Source: Actinomycetota bacterium
GTDB lineage: Bacteria; Actinomycetota; Acidimicrobiia; Acidimicrobiales; RAAP-2
Length of the DNA: 64,000 bases
NCBI GenBank assembly: GCA_009699875.1
Contig: WLNI01000001.1
Location: 682,001-746,000, forward strand
Reading direction: 5' to 3'
Part shown: piece after piece, positions 47,878 through 57,612 of the stretch
Numbering within the stretch: the first letter of the stretch is position 1
Layout of the letters: each line of letters starts with the position of its first letter
The notes under the pieces: generated by a model
The model's input: the letters and a program-made list of their open reading frames with translations, nothing else
The model's database searches: none
Told to the model about the DNA's origin: nothing
Translations under genes and position numbers: made by a program

Positions 47878-49224
47878 TCAACCTTGTGAGCCCAAGGACT
47901 TCGCAACGAGAGCAACCAACTCCGCCGTTAATTGACGTGCGTGAGCATCATCTTCTGCTTCAACCATGACGCGAATTACTGGTTCAGTACCAGAGGCCCG
48001 AATCAGAATTCGACCTCTGTCTCCAAGGTCTAATTCTGCACTCTTGACTCTCTCCCAAAGTTCTGTCGCCCCAGCGAGATCGCTGCCAGGGGCAACCGGC
48101 ACCGCTTCTAAATACTGCGGGTACAGCGTGAACGCTGATGCGGCCAGTTCCCCAAGCGTTGAAGAACTTCGACGAAGAAGGTCCGCGAGCAAGAGTCCAC
48201 TCAAGAGCCCATCACCAGTTGTTGCAAACTCTCTAAAAATAATATGACCTGACTGCTCGCCACCAAGCGTGAGTTTGTCTTTATCAATGGCCTCGACAAC
48301 ATTTCGATCACCCACCGCAACCGTTTGAACATTGATCTGCTCGTGTTCCATCGCTCGATGGAACCCAAGGTTCGTCATGACGGTTACAACAACTGTGTCA
48401 TTCGCGAGCCGACCTTGATCTTTCAAATCTTTTGCGAAAAGAGCGAGCAGAGCATCTCCATCAATGACAGCCCCATTTGCATCGACAGCGATCAGTCGAT
48501 CAGCATCACCATCAAGAGCTAACCCGAGATCGGCTCCCTGCGCCACAACGGTAGAACTCAACTTCTCTGGATGCGTTGAACCAACTCCATCGTTGATGTT
48601 GCGCCCATTGGGTTCTGCCCCAATTGTGGTGACCTTGGCACCTAATGCTTCGAGAACGACCTTGGCCGTCTCGAATGCTGCACCATTGGCACAGTCGACC
48701 ACGATGCTCATCGATGCCAACGCGTCTACGCCCAGTACATTGACCAGGGAATCGGTGTAGAGGCGATGAGTTCCAGGTTCCTGCGCCGTCGTTCCCTTTG
48801 TTCCCGCATAGACATGCTGACTTGGATCTAAGAGAAGCGCCTCGAGCTCCTTCTCGATCGCAACTTCAGTCGCTGTCGAAAGTTTCGTACCTCCCGAGCC
48901 GATGACTTTGATCCCATTATCGTGAAAAGGATTATGAGAGGCAGAAAGAACAAAACCAGGAATCATCATGCTTGCACTCAGAAATGCCACCCCAGGAGTA
49001 GGAAGCACGCCTACATCTAGGACCTGCACTCCCTCAGAGTTCAGCCCTTCGATAAGTGCAGTTGAGAGTGCAGGGCCCGATTCCCGGGTATCTCTTCCAA
49101 CAACCACTCGCTCAAGGTCCATGACTCTCGCCGTGGCGCGCCCAAGACACATGGCGATTTCAGTTGAGAGTTCCTCAAAGGCAAGGCCACGAATGCCATC
49201 AGTCCCAAAGCGGGGCTGAGCCAT
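47878..49224 (-). CDS. glmM: Phosphoglucosamine mutase
   Basis: A 448-residue mutase converting glucosamine-6-P to the 1-phosphate. It shows RFGTDGIRGLAFEEL, VVGRDTRESG, the phosphoserine loop VLSASHNPFHDNGIK, ALDGDADRLIAVD (metal loop), LGGEQSGHIIF and RASGTEPVIRVMVEAE. It links the ribosomal rpsI end to glmS, the usual actinobacterial order. Confidence 0.96.
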   Translation of the reverse strand: MAQPRFGTDGIRGLAFEELSTEIAMCLGRATARVMDLERVVVGRDTRESGPALSTALIEGLNSEGVQVLDVGVLPTPGVAFLSASMMIPGFVLSASHNPFHDNGIKVIGSGGTKLSTATEVAIEKELEALLLDPSQHVYAGTKGTTAQEPGTHRLYTDSLVNVLGVDALASMSIVVDCANGAAFETAKVVLEALGAKVTTIGAEPNGRNINDGVGSTHPEKLSSTVVAQGADLGLALDGDADRLIAVDANGAVIDGDALLALFAKDLKDQGRLANDTVVVTVMTNLGFHRAMEHEQINVQTVAVGDRNVVEAIDKDKLTLGGEQSGHIIFREFATTGDGLLSGLLLADLLRRSSSTLGELAASAFTLYPQYLEAVPVAPGSDLAGATELWERVKSAELDLGDRGRILIRASGTEPVIRVMVEAEDDAHARQLTAELVALVAKSLGSQG

Positions 49225-49227
49225 GGA

Positions 49228-49620
49228 TTAACGCTTCGAGTACTGCGGTGCCTTACGGGCCTTCTTGAGGCCGTACTTCTTCGACTCTTTCTCACGAGCA
49301 TCACGAGTCAAGAGTCCAGCCTTTTTCAGTTGGCCCCGAATTTCAGGATCGAGTTCGATCAGCGATCGAGCGATACCAAGACGAAGCGCACCAGCTTGTC
49401 CTGAGGTTCCACCGCCGTCCATCGTGACGTCAACGTCATAGGTCTCGAGCACGTCGGCAATACGCATGGGCTCAGTAATGAGTTGGCGATGTGTCGCTGA
49501 AGTGAAGTACTGATCGAAGGGACGCTTATTCACTGTGATCTTGCCAACACCTGGTCGGAGGCGGACCCGCGCTACTGCCTGCTTGCGTCGGCCGGTTGAC
49601 TGCGTCAATGGAATTGCCAT
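49228..49620 (-). CDS. rpsI: Ribosomal protein S9
   Basis: A 130-residue protein of the small subunit whose C-terminal tail reaches the P-site tRNA. It shows [43 protein letters not shown] and the tail [12 protein letters not shown] ending in Lys-Arg. It follows rplM by 12 bases, the conserved pair. Confidence 0.97.
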   Translation of the reverse strand: MAIPLTQSTGRRKQAVARVRLRPGVGKITVNKRPFDQYFTSATHRQLITEPMRIADVLETYDVDVTMDGGGTSGQAGALRLGIARSLIELDPEIRGQLKKAGLLTRDAREKESKKYGLKKARKAPQYSKR

Positions 49621-49632
49621 GGTGCTCCTTGA

Positions 49633-50097
49633 TTACGACGAAACCCGGCGCGCGCCAGGAATGTCGTGAGGGGTTGGGTTCTGTGCTTCGTGAGGGTGCT
49701 CAGTTCCTGCGTAGACCTTGAGCTTCGTGAACTGCTGACGACCCAGACGATTTTTCGGAATCATTCCTCTGATGGCTCGCTCCACAACAATCGTTGAGTC
49801 TTCTTCCATCAGCTTGGCGTAACTCTTCGATCGAAGACCACCCGGGTATCCAGAGTGGTGGTAGGCCAACTTATTGTCAGCCTTATTCGAGGTCATCACG
49901 ATCTTGTCAGCATTGATCACGACGACGTGGTCGCCAGTGTCCATGTGCTGTGCGAAATAAGGACGGTGCTTACCTCGGAGAATTCGAGCCGCTTCAGTGG
50001 CAAGGCGACCAAGCACCATTCCGTCCGCGTCGATGAGGTACCAGGACCTATTGATCTCGCTAGCTTTCGGGGAGTACGTGCGCACTGATGATCTCAT
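49633..50097 (-). CDS. rplM: Ribosomal protein L13
   Basis: A 154-residue large-subunit protein. It shows [51 protein letters not shown] and [19 protein letters not shown]. The start [11 protein letters not shown] matches actinobacterial L13. A hairpin lies 20 bases upstream of the start codon. Confidence 0.96.
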   Translation of the reverse strand: MRSSVRTYSPKASEINRSWYLIDADGMVLGRLATEAARILRGKHRPYFAQHMDTGDHVVVINADKIVMTSNKADNKLAYHHSGYPGGLRSKSYAKLMEEDSTIVVERAIRGMIPKNRLGRQQFTKLKVYAGTEHPHEAQNPTPHDIPGARRVSS

Positions 50098-50116
50098 TTT
50101 CTCTTGACGACAAAGG

Positions 50117-50146
50117 GGGCGTGTCACAACTTTGAGTGACACTCCC
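50117..50146 (-). promoter_or_regulatory. Hairpin in the rplM leader
   Basis: GGGCGTGTCAC at 50117-50127 pairs with GTGACACTCCC at 50136-50146 with a single mismatch and an 8-base loop. It lies between truA and rplM, 20-49 bases before the L13 start. It may end the truA transcript or act as an L13-type autoregulatory leader; no T-tract follows, which favours a leader. Confidence 0.45.
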
Positions 50147-50184
50147 TTGGAGGAGCGAAACTCTCGCTTCCAGGGAGTCCCATA

Positions 50185-51036
50185 TTAGGGCGAAATTGGG
50201 CCTTTGGGCAAACCAGCCTCAGGTCCATAGCCCACCCCCACCAGGCAGAGGCCATGAGACGGAGCTGGCTGGGCTGCTCCCTCTCGAGATTGACTATGGA
50301 GCAGGGCGACGATATCGGCGCCATTCGAGCGCCCTCGGCCAATTTCAACCAGTTGTCCGGCGATTGATCGGACCATCTGGTGGCAAAAGGCCGATGCTTG
50401 GATCTCAAAGCGAATCAACCGACCGCCAAAGAGATCAAAGGATTCCGAGGTATCCACGACATCAACAGAGGCATGCGTCACCAGTCGGACGATCGGTTCA
50501 GCTGAAGTGGTCCCCGCCACTTTCCGGCAAAAGCATCGAAAATCATGACTCCCAATCACTGCCCCAGAAGCTTGTGCCATAGCTCGAACGTCCATTGGCT
50601 CGCTGACATGCCATGCCAACTCGGCCAAGAGCGGGTTTGGCGTTGCACCCTCAAGAATCAAATAGCGATACCGCCTCCACCGAGCGCTGTGCCGAGCGTC
50701 AAACTCTGGCGAGACTTTGACGGCATCAATGATTGAGATGTCACCGCCGAGTTGACGATTTAATGAATGTCGCAATTCGTCGGGTCCACGTTCCCCATCA
50801 CGCGTTGAGGGAAGGGGGTCAACAAGGTCAACGTGAATAACTTGGGCAATCGCATGAACTCCGGCATCCGTTCGTCCCGCACACACGATCAATGGCGATG
50901 TTTCTTCTTGCGTAATCCTCTGAAGTGCATCGGCCAACTCACCTGCCACAGTTTGCATGCCAGGTTGTTTTGCGAAACCGTGGAACATCGTTCCGCGGTA
51001 GGCAACCGTCATCCTCCAGCGAGCGCTCTGGCCCAT
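50185..51036 (-). CDS. truA: tRNA pseudouridine(38-40) synthase TruA
   Basis: A 283-residue enzyme. It shows YRGTMFHGFAKQPGMQTVAG, the catalytic Asp in CAGRTDAGVHAIAQV, RYRYLILEG and FCHQMVRSIAGQLVEIGRG. ATG at 51036 gives the normal N-terminus. It follows rplQ by 13 bases, the widespread rplQ-truA order. Confidence 0.95.
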   Translation of the reverse strand: MGQSARWRMTVAYRGTMFHGFAKQPGMQTVAGELADALQRITQEETSPLIVCAGRTDAGVHAIAQVIHVDLVDPLPSTRDGERGPDELRHSLNRQLGGDISIIDAVKVSPEFDARHSARWRRYRYLILEGATPNPLLAELAWHVSEPMDVRAMAQASGAVIGSHDFRCFCRKVAGTTSAEPIVRLVTHASVDVVDTSESFDLFGGRLIRFEIQASAFCHQMVRSIAGQLVEIGRGRSNGADIVALLHSQSREGAAQPAPSHGLCLVGVGYGPEAGLPKGPISP

Positions 51037-51049
51037 GAGGGCAGTGTCC

Positions 51050-51403
51050 TTAGACCAACTCGAGGCGCGCCATTGGGGCATTGTCCCCTGGTCGCGGACC
51101 CAACTTCAAGATTCGTGTGTAGCCACCAGATCGCTCTGTGTAACGCGGACCAATTTCAGCAAATAGTTTGCTCGCCATGTCCTTGTCACGAATAAGCGCA
51201 ACAACTCGACGTTGGTTCGCGATGCCACCCTTCGCCGCTGCAGTGATGCACTTCTCGGCTACAGGTCGCAGCGCCTTCGCTTTCGCTTCGGTAGTCACGA
51301 CAAACTCAGCAGCAATCAACGAGGCAACTAAGTTCCCCATCATTGCTTTTTGGTGTGCAGAACTTCCGCCAAACCGACGGCCTTTCTTTGGAGTCCCTCT
51401 CAT
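51050..51403 (-). CDS. rplQ: Ribosomal protein L17
   Basis: A 117-residue protein lining the exit tunnel. It shows [57 protein letters not shown] and the ending [12 protein letters not shown]. The start codon follows the rpoA stop by one base (TGAGATG). Confidence 0.96.
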   Translation of the reverse strand: MRGTPKKGRRFGGSSAHQKAMMGNLVASLIAAEFVVTTEAKAKALRPVAEKCITAAAKGGIANQRRVVALIRDKDMASKLFAEIGPRYTERSGGYTRILKLGPRPGDNAPMARLELV

Positions 51404-51404
51404 C

Positions 51405-52343
51405 TCAGTCCTCCGTTCGAAGGGCCAGACCACGCTCGTCAAGACGATCATTCACGTCTTTCAGAGAAGTCTGGCCAAAGTTGGTGATGCTCAAGAGATC
51501 CTTCTCAGTGCACGCAACGAGTTCGCCGATTGAGTTCACGCCACCACGCTTCAGGCAGTTACGTGCTCGCTCAGTGAGACCCAAGTCTTCGATTCGAGCA
51601 TCGAGCTCACTTGAAGCACCCAGCGCTGCGCCAACGTCACCAAGCTCGAGGCCGGCTGACTCTTCATCGAGCGAAGAAACAAGGCCAACGAGCGATCCCA
51701 ACGTGGCGCCGGCAGAGGCCAGCGCTTCACGAGGAGTAATTGTTCCGTCAGTCTCAATGTCGAGGACAAGGCGATCGAAGTCAGTCGACTGCTCAACTCG
51801 AACTGGCTCAATCGTGTACGTCACACGACGAACTGGCGAGAAAATTGAGTCAACTGGGATGACGCCGATAACGTTTGATCGCTTGTTGCGGTCCGCTGAG
51901 ATGTAGCCACGCCCTCGATCAACAGTGATGTCAATAGCAAGGGTGCCGTTGGCGTTCACTGTTGCGATGTGGAGTGAGGGGTTCAGGATCTCAACGTCAC
52001 CGGGGAGTTGGATGTCAGCAGCGGTAGCTTCTCCTGGACCTTTCTTCTCAAGACGAAGGACAACTGCGTCTTCGGCAGTGATCTTCAACAGGAGATCCTT
52101 CAGGTTCAAAAGTACGTCAGTGACGTCTTCCTTCACACCTGGGATCGTGGTGAACTCATGGAGAGCTTCGTCGAAACGAACCTGCGTGACTGCTGCGCCC
52201 GGGATCGATGACAGCAGCGTTCGTCGGATCGAGTTCCCCAATGTGTGGCCGAAGCCTGGGTCAAGCGGTCCAACAGCAAATCGCTGCCGATTATGTCGTT
52301 CCTCGTCGATTGACTCGACGGTTGGTCGTTGAATGATGAGCAT
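51405..52343 (-). CDS. rpoA: RNA polymerase alpha subunit
   Basis: A 312-residue subunit. The N-terminal dimerisation domain has [20 protein letters not shown] and [21 protein letters not shown] linker rich in Glu/Ala/Ser precedes the C-terminal domain ([39 protein letters not shown]) that contacts promoter UP elements and activators. Confidence 0.97.
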   Translation of the reverse strand: MLIIQRPTVESIDEERHNRQRFAVGPLDPGFGHTLGNSIRRTLLSSIPGAAVTQVRFDEALHEFTTIPGVKEDVTDVLLNLKDLLLKITAEDAVVLRLEKKGPGEATAADIQLPGDVEILNPSLHIATVNANGTLAIDITVDRGRGYISADRNKRSNVIGVIPVDSIFSPVRRVTYTIEPVRVEQSTDFDRLVLDIETDGTITPREALASAGATLGSLVGLVSSLDEESAGLELGDVGAALGASSELDARIEDLGLTERARNCLKRGGVNSIGELVACTEKDLLSITNFGQTSLKDVNDRLDERGLALRTED

Positions 52344-52391
52344 GGTGTTTTTGGCTCCTCGTTTGTGTGGTGGCTCGGGGTACGAGTTGTG

Positions 52392-53039
52392 CTATTTCGA
52401 ATAGAGTTCGACGATTAACTGCTCTTGTACCGGCTCGTCGATGTGTTCGCGAAGCGGTAGTGAGAGCAGGGTCACCTGGAACCCGTCATCGGCGGACTCG
52501 AGCCAGGGCACTAACTGGCGATCGAGGGTGTCGCGGTTGCGACGGACGTGAAAATTCTCTCGTGTTGGGCCTTTCAGCGCGACGACATCACCTTTGCGGA
52601 GACGGTAGGACGGGATAGTGACCCGCTTTCCGTTCACCGTGATGTGACCGTGACGAACGAGTTGCCGTGACTGGCTGCGACTTGCACCCCACGCTGATCG
52701 AAAGACCACGTTGTCGAGACGCAACTCAAGCATCTGCAAGAGGACCTCTCCGGTAATACCTGGTCGACGGTTCGCCTCTTCGTAGAGATTACGGAACTGC
52801 TTTTCTAAGAGACCGTAGATTCGACGAGCCTTCTGCTTCTCTCGAAGCTGTGACAAGTACTCAGATCCTTGGCGCATGCGGTCACGACCGTGCTCACCAG
52901 GTGGGTAGGCGCGGCTGGTCCGTTCGGTGACCTGATCTGACACAGGGCACTTCATGGAATAGCAACGCTCGCCCTTCAAGAAGAGCTTCGTTCGCTCTCG
53001 GCGACAAAGGCGGCAAACGGGGCCGGTATAACGAGCCAT
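52392..53039 (-). CDS. rpsD: Ribosomal protein S4, zinc-binding form
   Basis: A 215-residue 16S-binding assembly protein. The N-terminus carries four Cys (Cys9, Cys12, Cys26, Cys31: VCRLCRRE, RCYSMKCPV), the zinc form of S4. The S4 RNA-binding domain (LDNVVFRSAWGASRSQSRQ, VRHGHITVNGKRVTIPS) follows. It may repress its own operon, as in other bacteria. Confidence 0.97.
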   Translation of the reverse strand: MARYTGPVCRLCRRERTKLFLKGERCYSMKCPVSDQVTERTSRAYPPGEHGRDRMRQGSEYLSQLREKQKARRIYGLLEKQFRNLYEEANRRPGITGEVLLQMLELRLDNVVFRSAWGASRSQSRQLVRHGHITVNGKRVTIPSYRLRKGDVVALKGPTRENFHVRRNRDTLDRQLVPWLESADDGFQVTLLSLPLREHIDEPVQEQLIVELYSK

Positions 53040-53058
53040 GCGGTGACTTCTCTCCTAC

Positions 53059-53454
53059 TTAGACTCGGCGTCGCTTTTTAGGGCGACAACCGTTATGGGG
53101 GATAGGGGTGACATCTTTAATACCTACAACTTCAATTCCAACTGCTGCGATTGAACGGATCGCGGTCTCTCGACCAGAACCAGGTCCTCGAACAAAGACG
53201 TCCACCTTGCGGACGCCGTGCTCCATCGCCTTCTTGGCTGCTTGCTCGGCGGCAAGCTGGGCAGCAAATGGCGTGGACTTTCGTGAGCCTTTGAATCCAA
53301 CATTTCCAGCCGACGCCCAGGAGAGGACATTTCCTTCTGGATCAGCGAACGTGATGATGGTGTTGTTGAATGAACTTTTGACATGAGCAACGCCGTAGGC
53401 GATGTTCTTCCGTTCACGACGCCTTGGTCGACGAGTTCCTTGGGGCTTTGCCAT
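53059..53454 (-). CDS. rpsK: Ribosomal protein S11
   Basis: A 131-residue platform protein. It shows [55 protein letters not shown] and the C-terminal [18 protein letters not shown]. It overlaps the rpsM stop by one base. Confidence 0.97.
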   Translation of the reverse strand: MAKPQGTRRPRRRERKNIAYGVAHVKSSFNNTIITFADPEGNVLSWASAGNVGFKGSRKSTPFAAQLAAEQAAKKAMEHGVRKVDVFVRGPGSGRETAIRSIAAVGIEVVGIKDVTPIPHNGCRPKKRRRV

Positions 53455-53831
53455 TACTTGGTGACCTTCTTCTTCCCAGCGACCGTCTTCTTTGGTCCCT
53501 TCCGAGTACGAGCATTGGTGTGAGTTCGTTGTCCGTGAACCGGAAGTCCCTTTCGGTGCCGCACACCTTGGTAACAGTTGATCTCCATCTTTCGACGAAT
53601 GTCTTGTGCGACATCTCGACGAAGGTCACCTTCCACCGTGACCTCGGCATCAATCCAGCTACGAAGACGAGTGATTTCTTCATCGGTGAGGTCTCGCACG
53701 CGAGTATCAGGATTTACGTTGGCAGCTTCGAGCGCACGCTTCGACGTGGTCAGTCCAACTCCAAAGATGTAGGTCAACGACACCTCAACCCGCTTTTCAC
53801 GGGGGATGTCAACACCAGAAATTCGAGCCAT
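53454..53831 (-). CDS. rpsM: Ribosomal protein S13
   Basis: A 125-residue head protein contacting the P-site tRNA and subunit bridges. It shows [54 protein letters not shown] and the basic tail [14 protein letters not shown]. Confidence 0.97.
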   Translation of the reverse strand: MARISGVDIPREKRVEVSLTYIFGVGLTTSKRALEAANVNPDTRVRDLTDEEITRLRSWIDAEVTVEGDLRRDVAQDIRRKMEINCYQGVRHRKGLPVHGQRTHTNARTRKGPKKTVAGKKKVTK

Positions 53832-53853
53832 CTTGTTCCTTTACCCTCTTCCC

Positions 53854-53967
53854 TTAACCTTGCCGCTGCTTGTGGCGCGGGTTTTCACAAATCACTTGCA
53901 CGTTGCCGTGACGACGTATGACCTTGCACTTTTCGCACATTGGCTTCACGCTTGGTCGTACTTTCAT
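53854..53967 (-). CDS. rpmJ: Ribosomal protein L36
   Basis: A 37-residue zinc-binding protein: [20 protein letters not shown] then [15 protein letters not shown], giving the C-C-C-H zinc site. The ATG at 53967 yields the exact family length. It follows infA by 40 bases. Confidence 0.96.
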   Translation of the reverse strand: MKVRPSVKPMCEKCKVIRRHGNVQVICENPRHKQRQG

Positions 53968-54007
53968 TTCATAACTCCACTCTGGACCTTGTTGAAAGAA
54001 AAATTGC

Positions 54008-54232
54008 TCATTTATATCGATAAGTAATTCGCCCACGAGTCAAGTCATAGGGAGTGATCTCCACTTGAACTTTGTCTCCTGGAAGAATTCGGATTCGGTG
54101 CATTCGCATCTTTCCGGAACTGTGAGCGAGGACCTTGTGCCCGTTTTCGAGTTCTACTTTGAACATTGCATTGGGCAATGGCTCAATGACCGTTCCTTCG
54201 AGAACGATGGCATCTTCTTTCGGCTTGGACAG
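54008..54232 (-). CDS. infA: Translation initiation factor IF-1, CTG start
   Basis: A 74-residue OB-fold factor that occupies the A site during initiation. It shows [40 protein letters not shown] and [22 protein letters not shown]-1 normally begins M-S/A-K, and here the aligned position is CTG at 54230-54232 in [15 protein letters not shown] lies six bases upstream at ideal distance, and no ATG, GTG or TTG suits that ribosome site. In-frame upstream codons give a sequence unlike IF-1. It heads the infA-rpmJ-rpsM run. Confidence 0.88.
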   Translation of the reverse strand: MSKPKEDAIVLEGTVIEPLPNAMFKVELENGHKVLAHSSGKMRMHRIRILPGDKVQVEITPYDLTRGRITYRYK

Positions 54233-54415
54233 GTCTCTCTCCTTAAAAATCGAACTTCGACAACGCAACAGCACACCGCAATGCACCGCTGCTGAATTAC
54301 AGGGGGTTTCGCCCATCCATCCGACCCCAAGAGGTCGCTATTGGACGGGTCATTATCTTACTCACTCCCAGGGATAACGCCAGCCCGAGGCCAGGTGGGC
54401 GGAAAATGAGTCAAA
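54233..54415 (-). promoter_or_regulatory. Intergenic region and probable leader before infA
   Basis: This 183-base gap, the longest among the ribosomal genes, separates map from infA. On the minus strand it holds a possible -10 (GATAAT near 54348-54353) without a convincing -35. Three small hairpins follow: CGACC paired with GGTCG near 54322-54337, GGG-CGAAA-CCC near 54303-54313, and CAGCA paired with TGCTG near 54268-54292. The last part includes AAGGAG before the infA CTG. No ORF is credible. Confidence 0.4.
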
Positions 54416-55159
54416 TCAGGGCAGGGTGAAGACCTCCGGACCGTGGTCAGTTATGGCGATTGTGTGCTCAAAATGGGCTGAAAGACTGCCATCTGCGGTC
54501 ACCACAGCCCATCCATCCTCCAGGGTCATCGTCTCTTGAGTCCCAATATTGATCATCGGCTCCACCGCAAAAACCATCCCCGTCTTCAGAGAAGGCCCAG
54601 GAGAGCCTGGCCAGTAGTTCGGCACCTGGGGCTGCTCGTGCATTGCTGTCCCGATGGCGTGGCCGACGTATTCACGAACAACCGAGTAGCCCTGCGCTTC
54701 AGCAACGCCCTGGACTGCTCTGCCAATCTCGTGGAGACGATTTCCCTTCGTCATCTGATCAATTCCCGCGAAAAGACTGGCCTCCGTTACTTCGAGGAGT
54801 CGCTGTGCCTCTTTGGAGATCTCACCAACGCCAGCTGTATAAGCAGCGTCGCCGTGGTAGCCCTCAATGATGGCGCCACAGTCGATGGAAATAATATCGC
54901 CCTCAACCAAAATGACCTCAGCGCTCGGGATGCCATGAACAATCATGTCGTTTGGTGACGTACAGATCACCGCAGGAAATCCGTGATAATTCAAGAAGTT
55001 TGACGTTGCGCCTCGCCGTTCAATGACTTGCGCAGCAACGTTGTTGAGATCCATTGTTGAGATACCGGGCCGAATTGCAGCTCGTGTTGCCTCGTGCATT
55101 TCTGCAACAACTTTGCCGGCCTTACGCATCTTGTTGAGCTCATCTTCGTTTCGCCTCAC
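54416..55159 (-). CDS. map: Methionine aminopeptidase, type I
   Basis: A 247-residue metalloenzyme removing N-terminal Met. It shows NYHGFPAVICTSPNDMIVHG, the metal ligands in IISIDCGAIIEGYHGDAAYT, GHAIGTAMHEQPQVPNY, FAVEPMINIGT and the final Glu in SAHFEHTIAI. GHAIG replaces the usual GHGIG. GTG overlaps the adk stop (GTGA). Confidence 0.95.
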   Translation of the reverse strand: MRRNEDELNKMRKAGKVVAEMHEATRAAIRPGISTMDLNNVAAQVIERRGATSNFLNYHGFPAVICTSPNDMIVHGIPSAEVILVEGDIISIDCGAIIEGYHGDAAYTAGVGEISKEAQRLLEVTEASLFAGIDQMTKGNRLHEIGRAVQGVAEAQGYSVVREYVGHAIGTAMHEQPQVPNYWPGSPGPSLKTGMVFAVEPMINIGTQETMTLEDGWAVVTADGSLSAHFEHTIAITDHGPEVFTLP

Positions 55160-55824
55160 GTTCCCGCTTCCTTCCGCTGTTTGATTGCGTCAACGGTGAG
55201 CGCAAAAACCGAATCCGGATCCTTGGATCCATCAATAGTCTCGAGCAACCCGCGTTCGGAGTAAAAGTTGATAAGTGGTCGGGTTTCAGTTTCGTATGCT
55301 TGCAGCCTCACCAAGATGGCGTCGGCCGTATCGTCAGGACGCTGAATCACTTCTCCCCCACAGTGGTCACAGACCCAGCCTTGCGTCGGAGGCTCCGACA
55401 ACGAGTAGATCGATCCACAGTCCACGCAGACACGCCGAGAGACAAGGCGATTCATGACCAACTCCGTGGGAACTTCAAGATCGATCACACAGTCAAGACC
55501 GCGACCATCAAGGGTTTCTTCCAACATCTCACCTTGGCTGATCGACCGGGGAAATCCATCAAGGAGAAAACCTCGTGCATGAGCGTCGCGCTCAGAAAGA
55601 CGGTCGGCGACAATTCCCATAATGAGTTCGTCGGGGATCAATTCTCCTTCGTCCATCAAGTCGGCGACTTTCAGCCCGAGGACCGTTTTTGCTCGAACAG
55701 CGGCGCGCAACATATCTCCTGTTGAAATATGAGGGACCGCATAGCGATGGGAAAGCCGGACACATTGTGTCCCCTTCCCCGCGCCCTGCTTCCCGAGGAC
55801 GACCAACCTGACCCCGGCAGCCAT
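55156..55824 (-). CDS. adk: Adenylate kinase with zinc-binding lid
   Basis: A 222-residue kinase balancing AMP, ADP and ATP. It shows P-loop LGKQGAGKGTQCVRL, ISTGDMLRAAVRA, LLDGFPRSISQGEML and a lid with four Cys (CVDCGSIYSL and WVCDHCGGEVIQRPDDT), the zinc type. It sits in the secY-adk-map order. Confidence 0.96.
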   Translation of the reverse strand: MAAGVRLVVLGKQGAGKGTQCVRLSHRYAVPHISTGDMLRAAVRAKTVLGLKVADLMDEGELIPDELIMGIVADRLSERDAHARGFLLDGFPRSISQGEMLEETLDGRGLDCVIDLEVPTELVMNRLVSRRVCVDCGSIYSLSEPPTQGWVCDHCGGEVIQRPDDTADAILVRLQAYETETRPLINFYSERGLLETIDGSKDPDSVFALTVDAIKQRKEAGT

Positions 55825-55828
55825 CGGA

Positions 55829-57115
55829 TTACTTTAAGAATCCTTCGTAGTTACGCATCATCAACTGACTATCGATCTGGCGCATGGTCTCGAGGGCCAC
55901 GCCGACACTGATGAGCAGGGTAGTTCCATAGAACGGGAAGTTATTGAGGTGCCAGAACGCCATCAAGAGGCTTGGCAACACCGCAACGGTCCCGAGGAAC
56001 AACGCACCTACGACAGTGATACGACTCAAGAGGTGAGCAAAGTAACGCTCCGTTGGAGGACCCGGACGAATCCCAGGGACGAACCCACCTTGCTTTCGAA
56101 TGATGTCGGCTTGTTGGTGGGGTTCGAATGCGATGTAGACGTAGAAGAACGTAAAGGCCACAATCAAGAGAAAGTAGAACGAGATATAGATAAAACTCGT
56201 AGGCGTGAGTGAGCGAGTAACAAATGTCTGGAACCACGCCCAAGGAATCACGTTAGACAATAGGACCGGGATGTAGAGAACCGAACTCGCGAAAATGATT
56301 GGGATAATTCCTGCTTGGTTCACCTTCAGTGGAATGTACGTCGAACTTCCTCCATACATCTTTCTTCCCACAACCCTCTTGGCGAAGGTCACAGGGATTC
56401 GGCGCTGTCCTTGATCCATAAAGACGATAAACACCAAAAGCGCCAAAGAAACTGCCAAAATTGCGAGCGTCTTATACAGCCCACCTTCTTGATAGATAGA
56501 TTTAGCCCCCCCAGGGATTGAAGCCACGACATTCGCAAAAATCAAAATCGACATTCCTTGGCCAATCCCGCGCTGGGTAATCAGCTCAGCCAACCACATA
56601 ACAAATGCAGTTCCGGCAGTGAGGCAAAGGACCATAAAGAGCCCGAGTGGCAAGGTCAACTTTGGAATCAAGTCAATGGTCGATCCAATGAGCGCTTGGT
56701 CGTGACCGTGGAATGCATAGACCAGCCCTGTCGCTTGAAGTATCGCCAGCGCCACTGTGAGATATCGAGTGGTTTGTGTGATCTTTTTCTGACCAACTGC
56801 ACCTTGTTCACGCCACTCTTCGAGTTTCGGGATCACTGTCGTCAAAAGCTGAATAATGATCGAACTTGTGATGTAGGGCATGACCCCAAGACCAAAGATT
56901 GCCAACCGAGTTAGTGCACCTCCAGAAAAGAGGTTCAAGAATCCAAGAACACCCTTAGACCCCGCTTGGCTCTGCAAGAGTTGTATCTGCTGGTAGGAGA
57001 CACCAGGAACTGGGATGTTGGCTCCAAGTTGGTAAATGCCAATGACCACCAAGGTGAAGATCACCTTGTTACGCAGGTCTGGAACCCGGAAGATATTCGC
57101 GAGTCGCGTCAGCAC
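55829..57115 (-). CDS. secY: Protein translocase subunit SecY
   Basis: A 428-residue channel protein with ten membrane helices. It shows NIFRVPDLRNKVIFTLVVIG, NIPVPGVSYQQIQLL (plug region), GIMPYITSSIIIQLL-type GVMPYITSSIIIQLLTTVIP, ITQRGIGQGMSILIFANV and PFYGTTLLISVGVALETMRQ. It handles Sec-dependent export and membrane insertion. Confidence 0.96.
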   Translation of the reverse strand: MLTRLANIFRVPDLRNKVIFTLVVIGIYQLGANIPVPGVSYQQIQLLQSQAGSKGVLGFLNLFSGGALTRLAIFGLGVMPYITSSIIIQLLTTVIPKLEEWREQGAVGQKKITQTTRYLTVALAILQATGLVYAFHGHDQALIGSTIDLIPKLTLPLGLFMVLCLTAGTAFVMWLAELITQRGIGQGMSILIFANVVASIPGGAKSIYQEGGLYKTLAILAVSLALLVFIVFMDQGQRRIPVTFAKRVVGRKMYGGSSTYIPLKVNQAGIIPIIFASSVLYIPVLLSNVIPWAWFQTFVTRSLTPTSFIYISFYFLLIVAFTFFYVYIAFEPHQQADIIRKQGGFVPGIRPGPPTERYFAHLLSRITVVGALFLGTVAVLPSLLMAFWHLNNFPFYGTTLLISVGVALETMRQIDSQLMMRNYEGFLK

Positions 57116-57126
57116 AAACTTGAACC

Positions 57127-57612
57127 CTAGCGGTTCGTGTGGGCGTTACCCTTTGCGGGAGGACGCACGGCAAATGGCAGGGCGATCTTTTCGATCGATC
57201 CACCGGCCCCAGTAATCGCTGTTTCTGCAGACTTCGAGAAACCATGTGCTGAGACTTTGATCGCTGAAGAGAGGTCTCCTCGACCAAGAATCTTGACTAA
57301 TTGACCCTTTTTCGCCAGGCCGTTGGCCACGATGACGTCCAGGGTGACCTCGCTGATACCAAGTGCCGCGATGGCATCAAGGTTGATAGGGGTGTACTCA
57401 ACCCGGAACGGGTTCGTAAATCCCTTCAATTTTGGAATCCGTTGCATCAAAGGCAGCTGGCCACCCTCGAAACCTGCCCGAATCGTGCCACGAGCTTTTT
57501 GACCCTTGGTCCCTCGTCCTGCCGTCTTTCCACCTTTTCCGGCAATTCCTCTCCCGACTCGGTGACGGTTTTTCTTCGCACCCTTTGGTGGTGTCAGATC
57601 ATGAATTTTCAT
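57127..57612 (-). CDS. rplO: Ribosomal protein L15
   Basis: A 161-residue assembly protein. It shows [56 protein letters not shown] and [13 protein letters not shown]. It is slightly longer than usual through a C-terminal [11 protein letters not shown] tail. It overlaps rpmD by 4 bases. Confidence 0.96.
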   Translation of the reverse strand: MKIHDLTPPKGAKKNRHRVGRGIAGKGGKTAGRGTKGQKARGTIRAGFEGGQLPLMQRIPKLKGFTNPFRVEYTPINLDAIAALGISEVTLDVIVANGLAKKGQLVKILGRGDLSSAIKVSAHGFSKSAETAITGAGGSIEKIALPFAVRPPAKGNAHTNR

